Source: Apostichopus californicus (taxonomy: Eukaryota; Echinodermata; Holothuroidea; Aspidochirotida; Stichopodidae). From it: DNA of 27,491 nucleotides. The position numbers were made by a program, and so were the translations under genes. Every line of letters starts with the position of its first letter. Positions within the stretch are counted from its first letter, which is position 1. Below the pieces are notes generated by a model. It was not told the DNA's origin and did not search any database. It was given only the letters and a program-made list of their open reading frames with translations. Below, in pieces: positions 1-27,491 of the stretch. The stretch covers positions 1 through 27,491 of the forward strand of contig JAIPMN010002543.1 of assembly GCA_020650975.1 (NCBI GenBank), given 5' to 3'.

Positions 1-209
1 CAAGACTCCAGGAGGACGCTCCAGCAAAGGTTGCTTTAAGAGAAGCATTGAGACATACTGCTAAACCAGTAGGAAGGCCTGTGACTACCTTGCTTGGAAA
101 AATAAAGTCACAATTTAAGGACGTTAATATTAACAATTTCGAGGAAGCAATAAACCTTGCGCAAGATCGTGATACGTGGCGGAGGTTAATCACTGAGCAT
201 GTCGGATAG
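1..209 (+). mobile_element. 3' end of a non-LTR (LINE) retrotransposon reverse-transcriptase ORF, truncated by the window edge
   Basis: The frame whose codons begin at position 3 is open for 68 codons and ends at TAG 207-209. The peptide ends with the arrangement typical of the C-terminus of LINE ORF2 proteins: a GRPVTTLLGKI segment, a short acidic helix (FEEAINLAQD) and the signature AQDRDTWRRLI before the stop. In many RTE-, Jockey- and CR1-like elements the last residues read similarly (TTW...AQDRxxWR). The endonuclease and polymerase domains would lie upstream, outside the window. A short TAC-repeat stretch follows the stop near 222-236, perhaps part of the 3' UTR or tail. It is probably a resident copy in an intron or the 5' flank of the kinesin gene. 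The family assignment is inference from motif memory and the clade is not determined. Confidence 0.6.
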
Positions 210-756
210 ACGAGACTCAACTTACTACTACTACTTAGCCATACGGACCATTTACACTTCCATCTTTACTATAAACGTATTATTTTTCTGAAATCTAAAA
301 ATCTCTCCATCTCCTCACCTAGCCGGTCACTTCTCTGTCCCAGCTTTTAGTCATTTTACGATGCTTTTTCCTTCAGATTGTGCCCACAATTTTTGGCGTG
401 ACTCATTCATATTTTTTCTCTGACATCAAATCCAGCGTTACTTTCATTAACCAAAGGACAGGATGCAAGCATCTCGATATGCACGTCCCTCCTCTCACAC
501 ACAGTGCCCGTGCATTAATATACTGCAAAGTATCGGATTTTATACAGAGCAAGTTTTTCCATTAGCCCCAGCTTTATATCCTTCAAACCCTAAAGGCTCG
601 ATCGATACAGTCAATGCACGTGGGAAATACATCATCGCTGGTAACCCGGCCCCAAATGTAGGTTTAGGTTTTTTTTTTTAGCGAGTTTAAAGTGACACTG
701 TAATAATTCATTTAAAGCTTAGAGCGGTATAATCAGAGTTTGATTCATATTCCATA

Positions 757-1213
757 TGTCATAATATTATAAAGAGACACAAAGTAACCACAATATCAAC
801 ATTTTCTGTAGAAAAAGCCCTTCTGAAATGGTATCCAATATAGATGACAGATGGATGGAATTTTATTTTAATCATTGCAGTATGATGATGATATGATAAG
901 TCCAGTTATTAGTTAGGCTGATTAAAGTGTAAACAATAGGTTTTATTTTATAGATTTTGTGGGGCCACAAGTGAAATTTTGCACCCAATCTGCAGGTCAA
1001 TATTATAAAATGATACATAGTAACCACAATATCAACATTTTCTGTAGTCAAAAACCCTCTGAATGGTATTCAATATAGATGAAAGAACTAAAAGAACTTT
1101 ATTTGAATCATCGCAGTATAATGATGATATGATTAGTCCAATTTATCATTAGTACTGTAAGGCTTTATTGATTTTGTTTTGCCTCAAGTGAAATTTTGTA
1201 CTCAATCTATAGG
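757..1213. repeat. Diverged tandem duplication, unit about 220-240 bp
   Basis: Two adjacent copies share long blocks in the same order: AGTAACCACAATATCAACAT at 783 and 1019, then a GAATGGTATTCAATATAGAT-like block, then CAGTATRATGATGATATGAT, then GTGAAATTTTG at 971 and 1188. The offset is 236 bp at the left and 217 bp at the right, so the second copy has lost about 19 bp. No coding potential. Probably an old local duplication or two tandem pieces of an unclassified element. Confidence 0.8.
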
Positions 1214-2565
1214 ATGAGAAGGGTGACCCTCTTTGATATGCCACAGGCTTGCATGACATCATATATGAGATTAAAACGATGTACCCGTAACATCTTTTGG
1301 AAATAGTATTTCATCCTAATCAATCAATCAATCTTGCAGAAAGTCAAATCCATCATTTCCCATTGGTATCATAAAATGTCGACATAATTCTTATCTAGTA
1401 TGATCTTTACGGTTCCACTGCCCGCATTGATATAGTTTGTCAACCTGTTAGTGGGACACAGAAGATTGGTCTGGGTACTGCCCACATGTGGGGTGTGTGG
1501 AAGGTGTACACCCATCCCCCTTTTCACCTCACATAAGAAAAATATTCAAAAGTACTTTATAGCACAACCTTGTGTTTTACACCTATTTATAGACCTACTT
1601 TGTAGTATAAATGTGCCTCAGAATACACCATTTTACATCTGAAATTTAAACATTTCATGCCCCTCTACATCAAGGTCAGCTTCAACCACCCCCAGGGCCA
1701 CAGGCCCCCTCCTTAGTAAATTCATGGATTTGCCAGATCAACACACACAGTTTCAAATCAACACTAAATACAGCGTGAATCCTTTCACCGCTCAAATTTT
1801 GATTAAAAGTTTCCTTCACGGTTCATTAGCTATGGCTTCACACTGGGAATTTTTTTTTCCTTAATTCTTTTTTTCACATCTCAAGTTTCAAGGCTTTCTT
1901 CGAGATGACTCACTAATTACGAGTTTGACGTTCTTAAGCCGCAATTTTAGGTGTAGATTTTGCAAACGCTCTCAAGGGTATACAAAAATTGCAAAGGACA
2001 CGGTCAATATATAACAAATACCATTAACAGAAACAAACATGATACATAATACTCACTGCGTGTGTGTGGGCGGAAATATTTTTTATCGGATGCAAACATC
2101 TTCTTCATAGAAAAACCTGCTTATTACAAGCTTCACCTTGATTCCAAGATTCGTATAATTATGGAAATTGATTGGTCGCAGGTACGGAAGTTACTGATAT
2201 TATATAGGCTGACATTTCACGTCAAAGTTTACGCAACAGTGCAGTAACCTTTAGTTATTGATTAATCCTTCTCTCATTCTGTCAGGGTTGTTGTTTTTCT
2301 GTTGCTTTTTTTTTTTGATCACTGATGAAGCCAAAGAATGACTTTCCCATCAATCTCATTATCCATAGTTACATGAACACAAATTACTTTGTGATGCAAA
2401 AACAGCGTGGCCTTATGAAGAGAAACTTTGAAGAATCGTGTATGTGCAACTTTAAGGTTGGCATTAACTTTTCATGCCACTGCAACCTCCTTAGTATGAA
2501 CAAAATTAGTCAGAGCCAAAACATGGGAGTGGTCGATTTTTGTAGTATTTCATTGTTATAACTCA

Positions 2566-2659
2566 GGCCTAGAATTTCACCATTTTTGCCTCTTGATGAA
2601 AATTGCAGGTACTTAAAAACTCTACCCCATAGCTAAAATTAAGTTCTCACTGTCATTTT
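2566..2659 (+). repeat. Possible dispersed repeat, copy 1 (partner at 12462-12564)
   Basis: This stretch and 12462-12564 share an ordered series of short matches in the same orientation: CTAGAATTTCA at the left, then a TGCAGGTACTTA/TGCAAGTAGTTA segment, then AGCTAAAATTAAGTTCTCACT versus GGCTAAAATCAAATTCTCACT, then GCATTTT-like sequence. Divergence is high, so they look like old copies of one interspersed element, but chance similarity in AT-rich DNA cannot be excluded by eye. Confidence 0.4.
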
Positions 2660-2875
2660 CCTTAAGAACAGTAAACATTAAAACTGACTGACCATGTGTT
2701 AGTTCTTAACAATTTCTGGCAGAAGAAAGCAAAATCCCACTGGCATTTAGTCATTAAATACAGTAGCTTGGATTAAGGCCTGTAATCAGTTGAAAGGCTT
2801 CATGTTTAATGTATTTAGTATGTTGCTTTCCACGTACAACTGCATTTGTTTGCCCTACCCTTACTTTTGGTCAGT

Positions 2876-2908
2876 GGTGGGAGGAGGAGGAGGGGGTGGG
2901 GGGAGGGG
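2876..2908 (+). repeat. G-rich tract (G-quadruplex-prone)
   Basis: The tract consists of GGAGGAGGAGG followed by GGGGGTGGGGGGAGGGG. It has four or more G-runs of at least three with one-base loops on the + strand, which is also the sense strand of the kinesin gene. Confidence 0.7.
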
Positions 2909-3325
2909 TTAATAACATGCTGTCATAGAAAAGGTGAGCATCAGTGACACGGGTTAACAAATGTTTAATGATATGATTTACTTCTCAATTGTATACCATC
3001 CTACCTGGTACCAATGTTTGATTGGAAGTTTGCATTCGAAGTTTTGTCAAAGATTTAACAATAGATATATTCAAATGAAAGGAAAAGGAAGCATAATCCT
3101 GTAAAAATAGCAAATTTATTGATCAAACATTAAAATACAAAATAGAAAACCCCACAAAATTGTAGTATGTGCGTGATACTATCCATAATATAGTAAGATT
3201 AAAATAACAAGCTTTCCCGAAGAGCCATACCCTTCTCTTGTTTTTCTTCCTTTATCCGAAAGACAATACTTCTGGTCGTTTCTCGGTTTTTGCTCAAAGT
3301 ACTTTGCTAATATTTCCTCCGTTAG

Positions 3326-22808
<19,483 letters not shown>

Positions 22809-24184
22809 GTAAGTTCATGACCATTCTCTTCCTTGCAGCGGTCTTCTGGTATATTTATCAATTTTCGCTGATTATCATTTCGTTTCTGTTTCTCGTGAGT
22901 TGTTATCTGGTCCTGAAAACAGAGATGAGGTGACATGCGGCCCGGAGAGGGGTGCGGCAAGGTTAGAGAGACAAAGAGTCACTTACCCCCGATGAAAATT
23001 TGTACCTATATTGAAAGCACAATCGAAAGAGATAGTGCGTCAAAAGTTGGGGAAAAATTGCTATTAAGGGAATTTATATGACCTTCCCACCTACAAGACA
23101 GAGCTAACAAAATTTGGACAAGAAAAGTTGTTTTTAATGTGTGGTTGTTTTCTCAAGATGTGTTGGTAGATTTGTCAAAATACATTGGGGTAAGTACTCT
23201 TGGTTAACTGAGAAGAATGTATTGAGAAATATATCAAGTTTTTATCCAACGTTACTAAAACACATTGTTGATGTTGCTGGAAGTATAATTCACAATCTTA
23301 TGAAAGTCAGAGGCGCTCTTCTCGTTTCCTTGGCAACTTCATTGATTAATTTGTGTTACTTCTAGTACCCGTCGCCGAGGCTTCACTTTACGATGCTCTC
23401 AAGTTACTCGTAGCGTCCTTCGAATTAAGCTTGATATATTTCGTGATGGTATCCCATCATGCTTTGGGTATAATTTACGAGTTGCACGCCTCTCTATGGT
23501 CGCTTGTGAAATGTCAAAAAAAAAATCCAAGCAGCTACATTCTGTATAAACTTGTAACCAAAAACCAAATAAGAAATACATCCTACTGAAATTAGATTAG
23601 GGAATAGTTTTGTTCTTAATTTCACAAGGAGGTGTCGGTGTCTTCAAAAATTGTAGATCTCTTTTTACTAACATTTTTCAGAAAATTTATGTTCTTTGAG
23701 TTACTTTTTTTCTGTTTTTTTTTGCTGTTTTTCAGTTTTCATCCGTATATAATTTCAGTTTTGATGTGATTTTGCTACAAACGATATATACATATATATA
23801 TATATATGTTTGAATTTTTCTTTACTTCAGACCAAAATAGAGTTTTCTTTTCAGTTACAGTAATTATTATTATTAACGGTATTCAGACAATATTAATATT
23901 TATTTACGTACATTTCTGTTCCTTTTTTTCTATATTGTTGACTGCTAACTTTATCTCAGTTAATTTAGCAATAATTTATACAACTGTAATAATTCATTTT
24001 CTACTAATTTTGTTACTTACAATTTATTATTATTTTGATGTTGTCGTCTGACTGGAAACTGTCGTTGAAAATAGACAAAAACCAGTGAATAAAACAGAAA
24101 AAGATTTCATGACAGATCTATGTGAAATAAGGATTAGAGAGTAAAAAACACATGCTATCCTTATATGGGCTAGGTGGGAGAGTT

Positions 24185-24199
24185 GGGGGGGGGGGGGGG
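24185..24199 (+). repeat. Poly-G run
   Basis: About fifteen consecutive G residues; likely length-variable. Confidence 0.8.
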
Positions 24200-25053
24200 A
24201 AGTAAAGATTGTAGTTAACTTCATTTGAACAGTACACCAATAGTTGGTGGAAAAAATTTCTGTCATATGTGATATCTCTGGGCACTTACTAAGATGTCAG
24301 AGCCAAAATTCAGAAACCTGTTCCAAGTTTTCCAAAACTATTATCTAAATAGACAAACTAAATCGTCTTTAGACCTCAGATTTCAACACAAAGTATGCAT
24401 CGGGAATATTGTCTTGCGTTTTCAACCGATGATGCACAGAGTTTTTTAAGGTGACCAATGAAAATGGGACATGGTTTTTGGAACAATATACCTTTAGCTA
24501 CCTCATGGGTAAATTAGTTACCATCATTCCCCGCCCCCCCCTCCCCTTCTTCTCATCTGGGTGATAAAAGGAGTACGAAGGGAGCCAATGGGGGAGAGCT
24601 TTTGGAACATAACTTACAAGAAGTCCAAAATATGATATTACATTAATGAACCTTCATTTAACATGGTCCATCCTTCCATAAGTAGCTGACTGTTGTAAGT
24701 GTCTTTCTGGCAACACAAATGGTACATTTACACAGTTTTATTGAAAAAATAACAACAAACATTGCTCATCGTTATGTGCAGAACAAAAAAAAAAACCTTT
24801 TTGCTAGAAGAATGCTAAGTTTTTGAATTGTAAACTTTATCAGGTTCTTTTAAAAATTGTTGGTTCAATCAAGTTAGTCGTGCACTAGTTTGACCATCCC
24901 ATTCGTTAACCTTCTGTTTTTACCGAACGTTGTCAGAAAGACTAATCGCTACATTGTCTGATCGAACAGCTGCATATCAGCTAGTGCACACGTGACTTTA
25001 GGAGGTCAGTTGGTCATGTTCTTTATACATCACTATTGTGAATGATCACACGT

Positions 25054-25256
25054 GGAGTGTTAGCTCAGTGGTTAACGCCGGTGCCTTTCAATCAGAAGGT
25101 CCCGAATTCAAGTCACTCCAAGATTAATGAATGTCGTCCAGTTACAGAGTTAAATATGAATGTAAGAGACTGACTTCGGTCAGCTTGCGGCTTTGATAAG
25201 CCAATGATGGCTTCTTCGCGAGTTCCTGCTTGCAGGAGGATCTAAAATACATACAA
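25054..25256 (+). mobile_element. tRNA-derived SINE, plus orientation (copy 2 of an inverted pair)
   Basis: It starts GGAGTGTTAGCTCAGTGG with the A box TAGCTCAGTGG at 25061-25071, a degenerate B box AATTCAAGTCA at 25105-25115, the tRNA-unrelated body with CAGCTTGCGGCTTTGATAAG and GTTCCTGCTTGCAGGAGGAT, and ends CTAAAATACATAC. It is highly similar over its length to the reverse complement of 14251-14496, lacking that copy's central extra segment. Target-site duplications were not convincing. Confidence 0.85.
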
Positions 25257-25591
25257 ACACCTACATACACTGCACTTCTACCATCAGATCAAACATCAGA
25301 AAATGCTTGCAACATCTGATCATAGCAAATTGTGTTTAAACAAGACCACAACAAAACAGAAGACTATTTTGACATGTATGCTTCAAGTGTTTCATTGTGA
25401 TCTGGAAGCGCAATTTAAATCCATTTCTTTGGTTTAAAAAAAATGGTTTTGGAGTTTAAGAAATGGTTTCATGGTGATTTACATTTGGTGCTATATGTTT
25501 TACAAGTGCCTTTTCTTGTGTTTTAATATAAGTTTTAAAAAAACTGTCCTTAAGATTAATTTTTGTGTTAGTTTTTCTTGTTTTGGTTCTA

Positions 25592-25605
25592 GTAGCCATG
25601 GAAAC
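25592..25605 (+). promoter_or_regulatory. X-box (RFX-type) match
   Basis: GTAGCCATGGAAAC matches GTHNYYATRRNAAC at all positions. Intron 11. Confidence 0.45.
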
Positions 25606-25815
25606 AGATTCCTGTGAGATCATCATTGGTATCTTGATATTTTTGAAAAAAAAGCTTTATAATTACACATTCTGAGTCAGTAGGGACAACTTACTCAATT
25701 TGTTATGAGAAAAATTCAAAATCATTTTTGTCAAATTGCATGAAGAAAAAAATCATAATGTTTGAAGGAAATCATCTCATTTTGTGATCTGGCAGGGGAG
25801 CTTAAATGTGAGTGA

Positions 25816-25857
25816 TGGTGGTGGTGGGGGAGGGGGGTGGGTGGGGGAGGAGGAGGT
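25816..25857 (+). repeat. G-rich tract
   Basis: GGTGGTGGTGGGGGAGGGGG followed by GTGGGTGGGGGAGGAGGAGG. Multiple G-runs with one-base loops on the sense strand. Confidence 0.7.
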
Positions 25858-26337
25858 GAACTGGGTTAGATGGTTACATTTATTTCAAGTCAAAATCTTC
25901 AAAGTAGATGAGCATGATTTATTTGTTGTCTTTGGTTTTTAGTTATTTTGAAATATTCTGCAAGTCAGAGGTATTCATTGAAAATTCTTCATGTATTTAA
26001 GTGCAATATGTGAATATCCATCCTGATAACAGTAGGCTATGCATATTCATTATTTAAATTATTTTATCCTCATTAAGTATTCAGTTACATTAATATGCAA
26101 GTTATTGTTATTGTTTTTTTCTGTTGTGTTTTTATTAAGTAGTATCATATTTAATATATATATATCTGCTTTATGCCATCAACAATTTCACTTAATATCC
26201 CTCTATGCCAAACAGTTTTTCTTGTGCTTCCAAAAGTTTATGTATGCTGTTCAGTTGCCTTTTAGAAGAATTAATTTGGTAGAATTTTTGGTCTATTTGT
26301 GATGGGGTTTTTTCCTTCTTAGTTTTAACATTTTGCT

Positions 26338-26390
26338 GGAGGTGGAGGAAGGTGGGGTGGAGAAGGGGGGGGGGGTAGTGGGAGGTAAGG
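26338..26390 (+). repeat. G-rich tract
   Basis: GGAGGTGGAGGAAGGTGGGG, then an 11-G run and GTGGGAGG. Similar in style to the tract at 25816. Confidence 0.65.
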
Positions 26391-27491
26391 TGCAATTACC
26401 TTAATGATTAATCCTCTGTTTCTCCTCCCTTAAGATTGTAAACTGGCTAAGGAGAACATTATAATTGTTAGTTTGGTACATTAGTGTCACACAAAAAAAA
26501 GTTTCATACCTTGATAAAATTTTAACAAGAATACGCCATCTTCCTTGAGATGGTATTTTTGTACGTATTAAACCTCCTAGTTGCTTCTAGGCTGTGTTAC
26601 TTCTTCCTAAATTCTGTGGTCAGTATCTGTACTAATTACTACCAGATAAATTAATTAATTGAAAATTAATATCTTTGATTGGGTTTGATCATTTAAAATG
26701 AAGACCTGACGTCTCCTAACTTTTTATTATTTATTGTGTCTTTATGTGTGTCAGTGATATCTGAAATAGTCACAATTTCTAGGAAGATCGTGTCAGGAAA
26801 GAATGTACTAAAAACCATCAATTTGTGGTCAAGTTTTGTGTATTAAATTTTTAAAGTGAACCTGCAGTGACTTGCATCAAGAACGAGTTTGGTTTCAAAG
26901 GATACTGTATTTTTTTTTCCCTCCACACCACAGCCTGAAGCTGTTCAAAATGTTAGTAGCCAGCTCTGTTGCTATGCTACAATCTTCAAGTTTTATTTTT
27001 GGTTAAACAAAAGCTTTTAAATTAATGCTTATATCATTGTTAGTGTAGGTCAATTTGTTCATTCTATTTTTGCTTCTTCTCCCAAATGTTGCATCTTTCC
27101 AACTTATATTGGTTGTTTCCCTATTGCAAATCAGCTATTGCCACACCTAGTTGTTAATGTCAATGCCTCATCTTAGATCTAGCATATTGTAAGTCTGGCA
27201 TTTAATGTCACTGTGAATTTGGCATTTTAGGTTGTGCAACGTGTAAGCTCAAAGATATATGTACCTAGCATCTCATTCATCTGAAACAGAACTACAACAC
27301 CATAACACCGTCTTTCTTTGTGGTGTTTAGCACCTTAACTAAAACCCTGTTTTTGGTCAAAACTTATTACTTGCTTTAATTTGCAGCATCCACTAACATC
27401 CAATTTGCCTCACCATCTGCAAAAGTTGCATCTGAATGAGTCTGTATTCAGTTCAAAAACGTTTTGTTAGTTTCGATTAAGTATAAATCGC

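Larger units (their letters stand above)
210..3325 (+). other. Upstream non-coding DNA (intron preceding the first visible exon, or 5' flank)
   Basis: No KIF1 exon was recognised here. In particular there is no P-loop-like sequence (GQTGAGKS) in any frame, so the N-terminal motor exons must lie before the window. The region contains a tandem duplication (757-1213), a G-rich tract (2876-2908), a possible dispersed repeat (2566-2659) and otherwise AT-rich unique-looking sequence. The open frames here are short, low-complexity and unlike known proteins. The acceptor at its end is TTTCCTCCGTTAG followed by exon 1. Confidence 0.7.
22809..27491 (+). other. Intron 11, beginning (at least 4683 bp, runs off the window)
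   Basis: GTAAGT donor. The next expected KIF1 exon (tryptophan-rich WAFRKW segment) was not found in any + frame. Contents: TA microsatellite near 23786-23808, G-run 24185-24199, C-run 24528-24548, SINE copy 2 (25054-25256), X-box (25592), and G-rich tracts 25816-25857 and 26338-26390. The rest is AT-rich with unremarkable short open frames. Confidence 0.88.

Noticed and set aside
25054-25130. tRNA gene (GTTAGCTCAGTGGTTAAC)
   Set aside because: Second, inverted copy at 14251-14496 with the same non-tRNA body and a simple-repeat tail shows it is a tRNA-derived SINE head.
25793-25809. Micro-exon between GGCAG and GTGAGT near 25796-25807
   Set aside because: No pyrimidine tract or branch point upstream and no match to KIF1 sequence.
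27375-27438. Last-exon candidate after TTTAATTTGCAG near 27385
   Set aside because: In the phase required by exon 11 it reads TSTNIQFASPSAKVASE then stops. It shows no similarity to the conserved tryptophan-rich block expected next.

Overview
This is a stretch of eukaryotic (metazoan) genomic DNA dominated by one large, intron-rich gene on the + strand: a kinesin-3 motor of the KIF1/UNC-104 type. Eleven consecutive coding exons can be read between 3326 and 22808. They join in frame at canonical GT..AG borders into 1678 coding bases (559 codons plus one base). The protein segment runs from the middle of the motor domain (after the P-loop) through switch I, switch II, the loop-12 K-loop, neck linker, neck coil, CC1, FHA domain and CC2. 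The N-terminal exons (with the P-loop) and the C-terminal exons (rest of the stalk, PH domain) lie outside the window. No bacterial, CRISPR, rRNA or genuine tRNA features were seen.

Layout: 1-3325 is upstream intron (or 5' flank), opening with the 3' end of a non-LTR retrotransposon. 3326-4581 holds motor exons 1-2, 6722-6787 exon 3, then a 6.2 kb intron, then 13005-14147 exons 4-5 (loop 12, end of motor, neck). A 4.4 kb repeat-rich intron follows. 18524-22808 holds exons 6-11 (CC1, FHA, CC2). 22809-27491 is the start of a last intron with no recognisable KIF1 exon.

Organism: AT-rich DNA, introns of 0.4-6 kb, tRNA-derived SINEs, G/C homopolymer runs and an invertebrate-like UNC-104 FHA sequence suggest a marine invertebrate. 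An echinoderm or other deuterostome is plausible but not proven from sequence alone.

The most interesting items are: (1) a 42-bp tandem triplication of the 3' splice site of the FHA exon, with every copy open in frame and each unit supplying a branch-point-like CTAAC for the next AG, so three nested acceptors could add 0, 14 or 28 residues inside the FHA domain; (2) eight perfect matches to the RFX X-box consensus scattered through the introns, far above chance expectation; (3) an inverted pair of copies of one SINE flanking exons 6-11; (4) an open, strongly hydrophobic read-through tail after exon 11.
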